This document shows positions 12,280 to 23,583 of a stretch of DNA of 64,000 nt, piece after piece. The stretch's first letter is position 1; each line of letters begins with the position of its first letter. Position numbers and translations under genes: made by a program. The notes below the pieces were generated by a model. That model saw only the letters and a program-made list of their open reading frames with translations. It was not told where the DNA came from and did no database searches. The DNA is from Margaritifera margaritifera. Taxonomy: Eukaryota > Mollusca > Bivalvia > Unionida > Margaritiferidae. The stretch spans positions 1,550,001 to 1,614,000 of the forward strand of contig JAQPZY010001346.1 of assembly GCA_029931535.1 (NCBI GenBank), read 5' to 3'.

Positions 12280-14560
12280 TAATCATAACAACAATAACAA
12301 CAACTTTATTTAGAAGGTAACTCAGTTACAGGAACTAATATACCTTGAGGCCTTCTGTTCTATATAATATATACAAGTACATACAGCACAATGTGATAAA
12401 TTTGGCTCAACACTAAAGAACTGAAAATCAAAGTGTCCAGCCTAGAAGAAATACACAAGCATCAGTGAGCATATAAACATATATAAAATATTATACTGTA
12501 TTGAAAAATTATCTGTGAAAAAGATGTATAAGAAGAGAGAAACTGGAGGTATTTATATTACTTAGAATTGTTCCATTGTCTTAACATTTCATTTATTTGA
12601 GACATTGATTATAAAAAGAAGAAATTCTTGGAGCCTGCTTAATATAACCAGGAATGTTGTTCGATACCAGAGGACCAGCATATTGAAAGCTCTTTTCAAA
12701 CAATTCCTTCATTGGCTATGCTATAATGTAATTTTTTAAAAATTTCTAACAGACCTTAAATTTGGAGTACCATCAGCATTTCTCTGGTGAAAGATATTAC
12801 TTACATAACAGGAATGGCTTTTCTATACACTTTATACATACATTTTATACATACACTTTATACATATGTTTTATACATACATTTGGCCTTTTCTAAAGAA
12901 TATTCTTTCATGTATTGGTAAAACTGTTAATAATTCATTGCGTCCTGAAAATTGTCTATACATTATTCTAGAATTAAATGGCATGCCCTCTTTTGGAGTC
13001 TGAACGTTTTGTTATGTTTGAATTAGAGATATTCCCCCAAATTACATTGCAATAGTCAAAATATGGCTGTATATAACTTTTATAAAAGTTGACCCTGTAC
13101 TGAAAAGGAATGAATCAACCTTTTTTGAAATATGCGAATATACCATGTTAGATTGTTATCTACAAATACATCAAGAATTTTATCATGAGAGGTCATATTA
13201 TGGTTCACATTGTCAAATAGAACTTGGAGTTAATCGCTGTCTAGCCTTACTCGTTTTTGTTTTGTTGTAACTAGTAGGGCTTTTGCTTCTTCTGTATTAA
13301 TAATAATACAGCTTTCCTTGCACCATACTTCAAGTCTGTTAAGAGCATATTGTACGTTATTTTAAAGTTGAGTTTGGGTTTAACCTGACTCTTAAGGGAT
13401 AAGTTGTTAATAAACAGAATGAATAACAGATCCTGCTGCTAAAGCCCTATGGTACTCCACAATTATTACTTTTACCCTCAGATAGGTGATCATTAAATAC
13501 ACATTTTGCAATGTTTCGGTTAAGTAAGAAGTAGGGAGTTTTCATTACATTGATAGATTTTCAGTTTCGCAAGCAAAATGTCATAGACTACAAGATCAGA
13601 AGCTTGAAGAAAATCAACCATAATAGTGCCAACCATTTCTTCTTTATCTAATGCGTTCAGCTATTTAATAATCATAGAAATTAGTGCAGTTTCACACGAG
13701 TGATTCTGTCGAAAGTCAGGCTGATTATCATGAATAAGATCATAGGTGTTCAAACAGTTTTCCAAGTCTGTGGAAATGTATTAGACCTACTACTTTTATT
13801 GCAAATAAAAGCTATACTCTCTACTATATCAGGTGCAGCTGCCTTTGGTAGCCTTGGTCTAGTCATATTAAATCCTGTGGTTTTACAATCATATATTTTT
13901 GGGATATACTTCAACACAAAATTCAGGACTCATTTCAGGAATTTCAAACTTTATATTGTTAGGGCATTTTTAGCATAGAACATTCCAAGTTCCAGATGAT
14001 CAGAGGAATGTTTAGGTTGTTTCAGTTTTTCAGCAATTTGAAAAGAAAAAAGTCATTACAATATTTGAGAGATCACTTGGATCATTTGTATAAAAGCCCT
14101 CATGATTGAAGGATAAAATTTCATTTTTACTTTTACAGTTCCCTGCACGAAGCTCGGTACAAAGAACTCTCCAAATAGCTTTAGGGTTATAACTATTTTC
14201 GTCCAGCACTTTTTTGTAGAGTGCTCTTTTGGCTTCGCTTATTGTTGTGTTAATTTTTTCCTCCAAATTTTATATTTAGCTTGATTTTCTACAAATTTTA
14301 GATGGTCTCGTTGCATCATTGTGTGTAAAAAAAGAATCTGGGTAGATCCAACCTGCCCGGTGGTCTCTTTTATCCTGCATGTTTTTAAAAGGGTATGTTG
14401 TTGACTGTTTCCATAAAAAGATCCATCCAAGTATCTAAAACATCATCAATATCTTCAAAGATTTGGACTATATTCCATGGAATCTGTTTAAGATCTTTCA
14501 GGAACTGAGTTCGACAAAAGTTTTAAAAAGATCTATAAGTAGGGGATTTATAGATATTAT
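12280..14560 (-). pseudogene. LINE ORF2 reverse-transcriptase half, decayed
   Basis: Minus-strand fragments in changing frames continue from the endonuclease. A pre-RT region includes EEKINTTISEAKRALYKKVL (14266-14207) and KAIWRVLC. A palm segment near 13640-13510 reads MVGTIMVDFLQASDLVV, where a DxSKAFD-type catalytic motif A is expected. A degraded GVP segment (GVPQG position) is near 13450. The YADD region is not identifiable, so part of the catalytic core appears deleted. The 3' end carries AATAAA and a (TTA)n tail at 12277-12249. Short open frames on the plus strand here are shadows. Confidence 0.75.
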
Positions 14561-14815
14561 TTTTCTTTGATTTGCTATTGGTTTTACTTGTTAGAAAAAT
14601 TGTAAAGTGGTCACTTAAACCAGACTTAGGAACCATTACTTCCAGAATATTTTTTTTCTGTATTGGTATAAATATGGTCTATAAGTGTTTTAGAGATAGA
14701 TGTTACTCTATTGAATTCATTTACTAATTGCTCCATACCAAAAGAAGAAATAAAATCCATCCAATTAGTTTTTATTTGATCATTGACAAGATCACCTAGA
14801 ACGTAAAATGACTTT

Positions 14816-15242
14816 TTATGCTTGAAATTGTATGTAGTTGAAGTTCAAAGTATTCACGCCAATTAGTATATGATGACGGCGGTCTGTACACAAAACCAGC
14901 TTGCAGGATTTAGATTTTTTTAGAGTAATCGGTAGCCATATGGATTCTGTTTGCTGTGTTTCTATATCTTCCCCTTCTTTTAGCAACAGTACCAGGTTTA
15001 ACATACACAAGGAGCCCACCTCCTCCTGCTTTCCTATCCCTACGAAGAGGTTTGTCATAGCCTCTGATATGCAAGAAATTTTCACTCTCATTTTCTGTCA
15101 GCATTGTTTCTGAGAGTCCAAATAAATGTACATTATTATTTGGTGAGGTTAATAATAACTTAACTTGATCAATCTTTCCTCTAATACCTTGAATATATAA
15201 GTGACCTATGTGTAAACCCTTACCAGAAATTCCTAAATTCAT
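14816..15242 (-). pseudogene. LINE ORF2 endonuclease domain
   Basis: The minus-strand reading begins GLHIGHLYIQGIRGKIDQVK, continues through VHLFGLSETMLTENE and ends with GYDKPLRRDRKAGGGGLLVY. This is the N-terminal half of the apurinic-type endonuclease of CR1/jockey-group LINEs (N/YIQS, SET and GGGLLVY motifs). A frameshift near 14990 moves the reading to the fragment 15091-14816 (ETQQTESIWLPIT). It lies between ORF1 (15690-17050) and the reverse-transcriptase part, the order expected for a LINE on this strand. Confidence 0.85.
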
Positions 15243-15689
15243 GTGATTTACATCATTGTTAGTATTAGAGGAGATATTAACGGTGTTAAGGTTATGTTCA
15301 CAATGATCATAGCTACAATTACCATTACAGGCACTGTATACAACATTAGTTTTTCTTTCATTGCATAGAATTTATAATCCATGAAAGTTACTACTTGTAT
15401 TTTCACTAGGTAAAATAAAAGAATTTATCTCAGAAGCATGTATATTTTCATTGTAATGAGAAGGGATAAATTTTATATTTTTAAATTCATTGTACATTTT
15501 AAATTACAGCTGCACTTGATCATGTACAAGTAGAGTAGCTAGTAAATGTTCACATTTAGAACAACTAGCATCAATGGGATCAACTCTGTTTTGACAAGGG
15601 ATGCCAGGGGTATACAACAGTCTTTGATAGCTAGACTGGTCCCCCAGCTGAATAGAGTCTACCTGTTGAGTTGAGATGGCCTTATTGCC

Positions 15690-17050
15690 ATTTTACCTCT
15701 TCCCTGAATATATCATGAACTTTGTATTTGTGTCCAAAGCCACCGCACTGATAGCGTTGAATTGTCTGTCGGTACCTGCAATCCTGTGTTGAATGTTTGG
15801 TCTCGCCACAGAAATCACATCCTGTGTGTACTGAATGATGGGACCAACCATAGTGTCTATAGCTATTTCGACCTACATTGGGGTTAGAGTGATTGTGGAG
15901 GTTTGTAATGTGGCTATAAGACCACTCTGCATGGCTGCGTCTATATTTTTGCCAGCTTTTGTACTCCTTTGGGAAACAGATGCATAATGTCTCTTTCTAA
16001 AATAAATGTCGCATCACCTGACCGTCTTCCTCCAGGAAAATCATATAGTTATAAACTATATCACACTTCCATTCACTTGCCAGTCTTCCGATGACCTCAT
16101 TAGTATCCCAGACATCACAACCTCCCCTGGGGGCCATCTCACACATTGTAACATAATAGTTTTGATTTTGCTTATGTATGTGTGTCAGTAATTTGTCATA
16201 TAGTTCTTCAAAAAGTTGTAGGTCATTCCCTTCACTGGCATTGTTCCCTCCAATATAGATTACTATTTTGGTCAACTGGAGAGATCATACATTTTTATAT
16301 CCTCCAGTATTGTCTCTATTTTAGCACCTGAAATGGCATGCTTTCTAACACAGTGCCTCAGTCATCTGATGTTAATTCCATGTAAAATAGAACTACCTAT
16401 AAGGAGGATGTTATCCCTGGTGGTAGAATGCTAAGTGTAATTTTTGTTTTGTATTGTATGGATGTCATTTGTCTATGGGGTGCTTTACCAATCTTTTTTC
16501 ATCAATTTTGTCCTAGTTGGTGGCAGAGTTAGAAAACTGCATTGTGTTTTCTTTATATAATACTTCAGGTGTACACTTGTACTTAGAGAAATAGGTTTGG
16601 CTGTAGCAGTTTGAGAATGTCTGCTGATAGTCGAACGTTTCTACCTCTGTACAGCTAATTTTACTTTCTCATTAATTAACTTGTCAGTCTGTTTTCACTT
16701 TCTGTCCATTTGGTTCTGGAGTGTTTGTATAACAGTCAGCAGCAGGTCATTATTACATGCACATGGAGAGTGCTGCCTTGATCTCAAACAGGGGCCTCCC
16801 GAGGTGACACAGGGACTATAGTAATTGAGTGCTATTAAATTTAGGAACCCTTGAAACCCGATCAGCTCCCTTATCTGATAACTCCTGGTTTCTATGACTA
16901 TAACCCTCACTGGAGTCCAGTATATCAGGTAAACATGTGGGTTTGAGACTATCCTCACTCATAGAGGATTCTAAAAATAGACCAGTAGCCATTCCAATGA
17001 AGTTCTTTTCTTTCCATTTCTTTAACCCTAACCCCCTCACCTCCATTGGA
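15690..17050 (-). pseudogene. LINE ORF1 with SGNH esterase and zinc knuckle
   Basis: On the minus strand ORF1 probably starts near 17046 (MEVRGLGLKKWKEKN). An SGNH/GDSL-hydrolase-like part follows: LIGSSIL at 16400-16383 is the nucleophile block with its Ser, and IVIYIGGNNASEG (about 16269-16231) is the strand carrying the conserved GGN. Further on is a CCHC zinc knuckle (CDFCGETKHSTQDC, 15819-15778) with exact CX2CX4HX4C spacing, then a second degraded knuckle (YQCGGFGHKYK). Esterase-type ORF1 proteins are known from CR1-like LINEs; knuckles suggest RNA binding. Stops interrupt the reading in at least five places. The clade label CR1-like is inference. Confidence 0.7.
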
Positions 17051-17175
17051 CGTTCAGCACAACTAATACTTGGAGGTTCAGCACAACTAATACTAAGTCC
17101 ACAGTTTAGTCTATCAACATATGTTGTAATAACAAATTTGGATTTAGGTGAATCAAAAGTGAATTCCTTTTGAAT
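17051..17175 (-). mobile_element. Probable LINE 5' untranslated region
   Basis: Lies directly upstream of ORF1. It contains a 24-bp tandem duplication of GTTCAGCACAACTAATACTT at about 17051-17095. The LINE boundary is uncertain. Confidence 0.4.
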
Positions 17176-18220
17176 CTGTACAAAAAACTGATGGAAAAAT
17201 CAAATTGTTAAAAAGTGGATGAATTTATATGATGTACATTGTAGATCATGCCCTCGAAATAGTCCTTAACAGGAAGTTCGTGCTCTACATCAGAAAATCC
17301 TTCAAATGAAAATTGTTCTAAGCCATGATGGCACATATTCATACTTTAATACAATTTGGCCTTTGATATATTAAGCTCCATTTCAACATTATTCCGATAT
17401 GAATTTAATGTAGTGGCCACAACAACTATTACTTTGTACAGTGGTGGTGAAGTACTGGTGGCAAGTGATGAAAAACAGTTATGTTGATCACTGAGTGTTG
17501 GCAGCCATCCTAATGAATGCACCCTCTTTGAAAATCCACAGCAGATAAATCATTTTGTCATATCTCTGTACACACATCTAACAAATTACTACAAATTTCA
17601 CAAGTTATGTTATTCATTGTCACTATATTAACATTTGTGCCGGAGATTTTTACCTTTTGGACTAAATGTTTCCTCCAGAATTCCACGAGCATACTATAGC
17701 ACTGCTTGTTATTGATTTATTGGTAAGAACCCTTTTTTCTGCCCCGGACTGATATATTTTCTCATTGCATGTAGTTTTTATATGTAGTTCGTGATTACCT
17801 TCATATGCTTTTCATAATTTTTACTTATCTGCTGTAAATGCTGTTTTTATTGGGCTAATTGAAAAAAATATATATTCAATTCAGTTCAGCTGATATTAAT
17901 TAACAGGATCTGTTATCATCAATATGGATGACAATATATCTGAGGTATGCGGGAAATATCGGAAGGTTATCTTAGGTTATCAGTAATCAAGGTCAGCAGC
18001 GACTTCGTTCGTAAACAACAGGTCAAAATCTGTTGTGTTGCTGGGTAAACTCCAAGGAATTTGTATGCACATTAGCACATACACAGACTAATGTCTACGC
18101 TCTAAAACCCCACCCCGACCCTACCCATATTTTTTGAGGAAGCAGTCGATTAAAGTGATTTTAAAATAAAAGCCGTTTGGTTCTTTTACTTTGTGTTTTG
18201 TCTTTATCTTATACGAATAA
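17176..18220. other. No gene seen
   Basis: AT-rich sequence with no coding pattern or recognisable repeat. Confidence 0.45.
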
Positions 18221-18267
18221 CTCTCTCTCTCTCTCTCTTTCTCCCCTCTCCCTCTCTCTTTCTCTCT
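18221..18267. repeat. CT-rich microsatellite
   Basis: Imperfect (CT)n with CCC and TTT interruptions. Confidence 0.9.
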
Positions 18268-18314
18268 GCGTTTAAGATATATCATTGCTGAATATTCTAT
18301 ATATCTATCTATCT

Positions 18315-18561
18315 GGGGGCCTCAGGAGGCCTAGTGGTCTAAGGCGCTCCCCTGAAGTTGCATATCACTCACACATTTCACCTCTGTCTGCGTGAATTCG
18401 AGTCTCGGCTCGACCAAGGTGGGTATGTGAGAAAGCTTGTATGTAGCTTCCCGTAGATCAGTGGCTCTTCCCTGGTTCTTCCTCCACCAAATATACTGGC
18501 CGTCATGTATAGCCTGTCATGAAAAATGGCGTTAAACCATACAAAACCCAACCAAACTATC
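18315..18561 (+). mobile_element. tRNA-headed SINE, family A
   Basis: Plus-strand copy with GGCCTAGTGGTCTAAGGCGC (box A), a box-B-like GAATTCGAGTCTCGG, GTATGTGAGAAAGCTTG and the ending GGCGTTAAACC. ATCTATCT precedes it (within 18303-18314) and follows it (18562-18569), consistent with a target-site duplication in a preexisting ATCT microsatellite. Confidence 0.9.
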
Positions 18562-18569
18562 ATCTATCT

Positions 18570-18749
18570 AGGAACCGCGATATCTCAGTTGGTAGGGCGT
18601 TAGACTCGTAATTCAAGGGTCGCGGGTTTGATGCCCGCCCAGGCCAGCTGGAGTCGACTGCCTCGGGAAAGGCACCTAGGTCCATTTTTTTCGGCACGAT
18701 GTAGCCACTAATGTGTTCAAAGTGCCGTTAAAACCAACACAAAGTTTAA
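18570..18749 (+). mobile_element. tRNA-headed SINE, family B
   Basis: A different head from family A: ATATCTCAGTTGGTAGGGCG (box A) and GGGTTTGATGCCC (box B), followed by a tail with GGAAAGGCACCTAGG and ending in GTGCCGTTAAAACC. ATCTATCT flanks it at 18562-18569 and 18750-18757. The copy is about 180 bp and seems complete. Confidence 0.85.
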
Positions 18750-18757
18750 ATCTATCT

Positions 18758-18999
18758 ACCTCTTTCTATATCTATTAATTTATCTATTCCAGTGATAAAT
18801 CGACGGACTGTCGAACACTTTAGTGCATGCAGAAAGTTCGGCGGACCTAATATGGGCATAGATGCAGGTCCTGGGGTTTAAAAAATGGTTCTTCTTGTTG
18901 CCATGGTACCATATGCCTGAAACAATAATCAGATATATACACTGACCAACAGTCATATATATATGAGAGATGGGTAGTTGTAGATCCATATATGGCTGA

Positions 19000-19003
<4 letters not shown>
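18758..19003. other. No gene seen
   Basis: AT-rich flank of the following GA microsatellite. Confidence 0.4.

Positions 19004-19080
<77 letters not shown>
19004..19080. repeat. (GA)n microsatellite
   Basis: About 38 uninterrupted GA units. The Leu-Ser repeat frames on the minus strand are artefacts of it. Confidence 0.95.
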
Positions 19081-19082
<2 letters not shown>

Positions 19083-19462
19083 TGTATCGCGCTGAAAACA
19101 TTTTTATTCATGTCCATCAAATATATATGAAAAATATGATACATGGCAATATATTTTATTAACTTTTTAGTGAGTGTTTTAGTGCAAGTGCCATCGGAAT
19201 TACAAAAGACTGTTGATACATCAATGAACTTATGTTGTGGTGAATCAATGTATGGCGGTTTTACTATCTTATTAGCAAATAACGAAAGATGATTTCACCA
19301 CCCCGCACTAACGTTGCCGTATAATTCCTAACAATTACCTTGTTTGTCAACAGCTACCACATACAAAGGATTACATCAATAGTTTGAGGCATTAAAAGGC
19401 AGAGTTAAAAGTTTAATTTTGAATGATAGATTTCATTTGATTGATTAAGGAGACCGAGCCTC

Positions 19463-19843
19463 TTAGTTACGAAACTGTCTGAGTGTAGGAACTGAAATCG
19501 AACGCAAAACCTCGTATATGAAAACTATAATTAAGGTCTCTAAGTATACCAAAGACACGATCTTCCTGAAATTTGTATGATTTTTGGAACAATAGATTTG
19601 AACTTCTTCAAAATTTTGAATTTTTAGTTTAGTTTTAATCTGAGAATGGATTTTTTTTAACTCCAAATGTTTCGTGACTAGACGAGGGGATCTGTACTCA
19701 CTGCAAAAGCTACACAATTCTTCAATGTGTTCTTCGTTCAACAAGAGAAAATAATACAGATAAGCAAATATCGGTTTTGTAATAAAGATAAGAATTCGAA
19801 AATTTAAAAATATTTCTGTGTTTAGCGTTAAGGTCGGTCCCAC
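19463..19843 (-). other. 126-codon open frame, doubtful
   Basis: This is the longest open frame between 19.1 and 20.3 kb, in AT-rich DNA where stops are common. It contains ELCSFCSEYRSPRLVTKHLE and Lys-rich stretches. No known motif, no convincing splice sites and no neighbours of the same kind. Chance is the simplest explanation. Confidence 0.15.
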
Positions 19844-19904
19844 ATCAAAGCATCATCTGTGACATATGGGGAATGGACGTTGACGTTGACATCCTTTTGA
19901 AGGG

Positions 19905-20000
19905 ATGAATATGTGACCGTGTGAGTTAGGGCGCTGGTGTGCATGCACTATGTGATAAGTTCCGTTACTCGCGACATAGGTTCGAATCCTGCTTGGAACG
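19905..20000 (+). repeat. tRNA-like SINE fragment
   Basis: GTGTGAGTTAGGGCGCTGG (box-A-like) is followed by CATAGGTTCGAATCCTGC (box B with intact GGTTCGAATCC). No recognisable tail is present before the TA microsatellite, so it is a head-only remnant or a third SINE type. Confidence 0.45.
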
Positions 20001-20024
20001 AATTATAACTCTCTAAACTGTTTG

Positions 20025-20026
<2 letters not shown>

Positions 20027-20103
<77 letters not shown>
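20027..20103. repeat. (TA)n microsatellite
   Basis: About 38 TA units. Confidence 0.95.
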
Positions 20104-20105
<2 letters not shown>

Positions 20106-20340
20106 TACTTAGCCCTATATAAAAATGCACCAAACTGTGATCAGGATCGACCCAGACCTCCATTCGTATGATACTCAGATTGTAGGTTCATATTCTGCTT
20201 TTCGCTCTACCAATGATTTAAATCAAACAGTGTTGACCCATATATGTCAGTAGATCAGAAATTGGAGTTTAAGATTTTTCTTACCCAATCATAAAAAGTG
20301 ACCCAGTCCCAACCCCCGAGCGACTGGGGCCGCCAAAATC

Positions 20341-20940
20341 TTGGTTTCTATGGCCGACGCATCCATCATTCTGGATAACACTAAAAGTGTGGGAAACCAA
20401 GTGTGCACTACTGTGCGGACCTCTGCGGCAGGGTACACGACCCGCACGAAATTCTACAACAAGGTGGTTTCGAACTTTGAGTCTGGCGAGGTGCCGAAAC
20501 CTTTGGTTGGTATTAACGAATTACATCAACTGCTCCAACGAACATCTGCCAAAGACGTTGTTGCATTTCGACGTCCAGGTTTCGCTCTATGCTTTCCGCC
20601 CAGGTATCGAGCTAGATGCGCATACGGCTGACGCTGTCGTACAGGATGCCTTGAATCTAGTCACGCCAGAGAGGGCAGCGGAGGGCATCTTTTTTGTGCA
20701 GCCACCCGCTAAACAGTAGAAAACCTAATCAAGGAGCTCGATCGCTGCATGATGCTTGTCGACAGACCACAGGGGGACATCTACGTCGCATGGCATACGC
20801 CTACCACAACAGACAGTGTGTCAGGAGTTCGTGTCTGCCCCGTTAAAGAAAATGTCGACAGCGACGAGCGCTGGGAGAAGGCGCTGCTGTAGGTCATTTC
20901 CGACTTTGGATTCGGCGCATGCCCAGTCTTAGGACGATGC
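20341..20940 (+). pseudogene. Unrecognised intronless gene, segment 1
   Basis: Plus-strand coding signal moves between frames. ASIILDNTKSVGNQVCTTVR and TTRTKFYNKVVSNFESGEV come first (20341-20520). SLYAFRPGIELDAHTADAVV and EGIFFVQPPAKQ follow in a second frame up to 20719. ENLIKELDRCMMLVDRPQGD and YVAWHTPTTTDSVSG follow in a third, with a TAG at 20891. The base composition is GC-richer than the flanks and no splice-like junctions explain the shifts, so it is a frameshifted pseudogene. The KFYNK segment followed later by a short basic/acidic strand faintly recalls replication initiators that use a YxK motif, but that is too weak to name. Segments 2 and 3 follow on the same strand. Confidence 0.5.
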
Positions 20941-20989
20941 TAGCTGCAAGCAAGCCCTCAGCACAAACCTACAAACATTCTTTTACCGC

Positions 20990-21250
20990 ACACAAAATAC
21001 GTTGCCTGGGAATGGCCACGAGCAGGTGGCCGCACAGGGGGAAATAAAGGAAAAGAGATCGTGGGCCCTGAAGTACAGATGGAAGTACGTGGATGGAGGT
21101 GTACGAGGAAAGATCAAGACTTACCAGGCAAGAAGTCGAACAAGCTCCATCGGACCACACTACAAGTAAACTGACCGAGCTTGTCCCGTCAGAACGGCGG
21201 CAAGAGAAAACGTTTCTAGTGGTAGGATTTCGGTGCTCTGTGCCATAGCC
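20990..21250 (+). pseudogene. Unrecognised gene, linker between segments 1 and 2
   Basis: Coding-like text continues: TKYVAWEWPRAGGRTGGNKG and EVRGWRCTRKDQDLPGKK, then after a shift near 21140 KLTELVPSERRQEKTFLVVG. It is Gly/Lys-rich in the first half, and ends at a TAG eight codons before the next segment in the same frame. Confidence 0.4.
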
Positions 21251-21257
21251 GTCGGGA

Positions 21258-21980
21258 GTGGCAAAGAAAGAAATCGGAAACCGGGTTATATTGCGTAGAA
21301 TCGCTTGTTCTACAAGCAGCGAAACAGACGTAGGTGTTCCACCGGGTGAAGAAGGTGAACTGCACTTAGCATGGTCCACCAAAGCCATCGATACAATTCT
21401 CAACAGATGCCGGGACGCATTTGCGAGAGATACCAACCGATATGGTCACATGCTATTCTGGATGGTGGCAGTCCGACAGGATGTTTTTCAGCTGGAAATC
21501 GTGGTAGAGCCAGCCAGGGCCTAGAGAAAGAATGATGCACAAGTACACGAAATAGTTTGGAAACTACTCCGAGTCCTGCGCACTCCGGATCCAAAGATCT
21601 TGGGAATAGTACTGCGGCTGGCACCAGACGCCCAAAAACCAAATGACAGCCTTTTGGGAGAAGGCGCTTGCAGCGGTTCTGACAACGCCTACATGGTCGC
21701 CGCTGCCGCAAAGCATTTCCTTGTGCCAGCGCTCAGAAATAAGGAATGCAAAAAATACCCCCAACAAACAACCGACACCGAAGCCGGAAAATTTCTTAGT
21801 AGCTGCTTTGCAGAAACCATCTTTCGGGGTACAAAATGCAGAATCCTATTTCTAAACCCACGGATTGCCAATGGAGAATCAACAAGCGATGAGACTCCAA
21901 CGTATATATACTTTCTAGAACGCGAAGTTGGAAGAGTAGGAGCGCTACAGAAAAAGACAACTTCATTCGCTGCATACTAG
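21258..21980 (+). pseudogene. Unrecognised intronless gene, segment 2
   Basis: A single frame is open for about 240 codons apart from one TAG at 21522-21524. It reads YGHMLFWMVAVRQDVFQLEI before the stop and VHEIVWKLLRVLRTPDPKIL after it, both convincingly protein-like. Later text includes CSGSDNAYMVAAAAKHFLVP and PTYIYFLEREVGRVGALQ. It is a mix of hydrophobic strands and helices without a transmembrane or zinc motif. Family unknown. It is the best-preserved part of the 20.3-23.4 kb cluster. Confidence 0.5.
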
Positions 21981-22282
21981 GGCAAGAACGGGCCTCTGCC
22001 TGCAAGACAAAAGACAGGCTGGCAACGCTTGGTGTATAGTTTTGCCCTTTGGGCAACCAAAAGCCATTTTTCGCTCTTGCTCTTCGCTGTTGTGGCCATG
22101 GAAGGACACCTCTATATTTGGTGCATAGAAGTATTTCCAAATAAGGGCGTAAAGATACAGCTTCCAAATATTCCACCAAGCCCACTAATGTGCTAATGTT
22201 CATTAAGCAAGCACGCTTGCAACTTCGATCGATTGGCGGGCAGCAACGGAGTTGCGGCCGCCAGACGAGCCCAACAGAATGA

Positions 22283-22760
22283 ATGTCTACTGGAGACTTC
22301 TACGCACGGCTTGGGTGTTTGGAAGCCTTTGTAGAAACTACTCAAGAAGAGCAGAGACAATCGCGCTTGAAACTAGACGGAATAGAGAAAGCGCAAAACG
22401 ACGTACTAGGAAAGACAGACCTGCTTCATGACGTCTGGATGACAACAAAAAACACACACAAAAAACCCCACAAAAAAACAAAAACAACAACAACAACAAC
22501 AAACAATAAAACAGCAAGACTCGGAGCAAGAGGGCACCGTTGAAACAACTGCAAGCGCAAGAAATAGATGATCTGTAGAAAGAAATGGAAAACTTGCTGG
22601 GGAAAAAAACAAACATCTGCGGCTAGCGCGGAAGCCTGCTCGGAGATCCCGCGGAACGCAAAATTACTTCCAAGCAGATGCAAGAAATCGCAAGACTGGA
22701 GTGCAGGTCCAGCAGCCGGTGTACATAGCGATGGGGGTTTTGTGGCATATAATATTGAGT
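22283..22760 (+). pseudogene. Unrecognised gene, coiled-coil segment 3
   Basis: FYARLGCLEAFVETTQEEQR and LKLDGIEKAQNDVLGKTDLL form a charged heptad-like stretch, probably coiled coil. The reading then runs into an A/C-rich tract (about 22440-22510, CAACAA repeats) that looks inserted. After it, in shifted frames, LQAQEIDDL and KEMENLLGKK continue the helical character, followed by a less ordered region to 22760. No family is recognised. Confidence 0.4.
22440..22515 (+). repeat. A/C-rich simple repeat interrupting ORFs
   Basis: ACACACAAAAAACCCC-like text followed by (CAA)n. A similar tract at about 22832-22877 interrupts the next reading. Both are out of character with the GC-richer coding text around them. 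Confidence 0.7.
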
Positions 22761-22889
22761 AGCATACCTGGGTCGCATGCACGCCTCGCTCGACTCGCGT
22801 TTCCCTGAGAAAACAGGACCTCGCTAAACGCCAAAAAAAACCCACAAAAACACAAAAACACACAAAAAAAAAACAACTGCGCTTTCGCA

Positions 22890-23387
22890 AAACGCTCTTG
22901 GCACCAACATGTCAAAAGTGGAAAATCGCAGGTCCCGCTACGTCTACACATGCGCTCGTGACCCGTTTGAAATGGAATAGCGCTGTGCTGCACCTGTGTA
23001 TATTTCCGAATGCCGTATTGGACTTTTTCGGAGGCCAAGTATATGCGGATGGCAGAGATCAAAACCATTCCAGTGAGAGAAGTGTCTAACGGCGTTCGCC
23101 GACAACAACGCACATTTCTTGTGACACAAGACCAGAAAGACCCCATACGCTCCAATCGTGCTGCAAGAGGACGCTTTGTGTTCAGGCAAAGTAAACAATT
23201 GCAAGCACTGCTGGCGACGGTTTGCAGCCCTATCTTCGATGTATTGCCATGTGCGCCAGAGCTGAAAATCGCAGCTGCGCCCGCCACCAGAACGTCCGCT
23301 GTATGCAGCGAAAAAGACGTACCTAGCGAAGACAGCAAGCAGCACTTGTGCGGCTTGCCGTTAGAACAGATTGAAACAGAAAAATGA
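22890..23387 (+). pseudogene. Unrecognised gene, C-terminal segment 4
   Basis: A final open frame (23010-23387) includes VREVSNGVRRQQRTFLVTQD, RGRFVFRQSKQLQALLATVC and ends QHLCGLPLEQIETEK before a TGA. It is basic in its middle part. AATAAA at 23393-23398 lies six bases after the stop, so this may be the true 3' end of a transcribed gene. Family unknown. Confidence 0.4.
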
Positions 23388-23392
23388 CCATA

Positions 23393-23398
23393 AATAAA
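23393..23398 (+). promoter_or_regulatory. Polyadenylation signal AATAAA
   Basis: Just downstream of the last stop codon of the 20.3-23.4 kb ORF cluster, and at the point where base composition returns to AT-rich. Confidence 0.4.
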
Positions 23399-23583
23399 AC
23401 TTGTAACCCATGATGAATAAATCTAACTTACAAGTCAACATGAAACTGTTTTAAATTCCGTTGCAAAAATAAGACAGTCACTGATAAAACCAAGAACTAT
23501 GCGTTTGAAACATTGTTTAATACTTTTGGCTGATATAATTGATTATGAGGCCTTTCTAGAGGCTTCTGAGTTTTCTTATTACC

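Noticed and set aside
18847..19144. Leu-Ser repeat ORFs on the minus strand
   Set aside because: Translation of the (GA)n microsatellite.
22406..23345. Long minus-strand ORFs (up to 224 codons)
   Set aside because: They lie opposite coding-like plus-strand text and show Cys/Phe-rich shadow composition from poly-A and CAA tracts.
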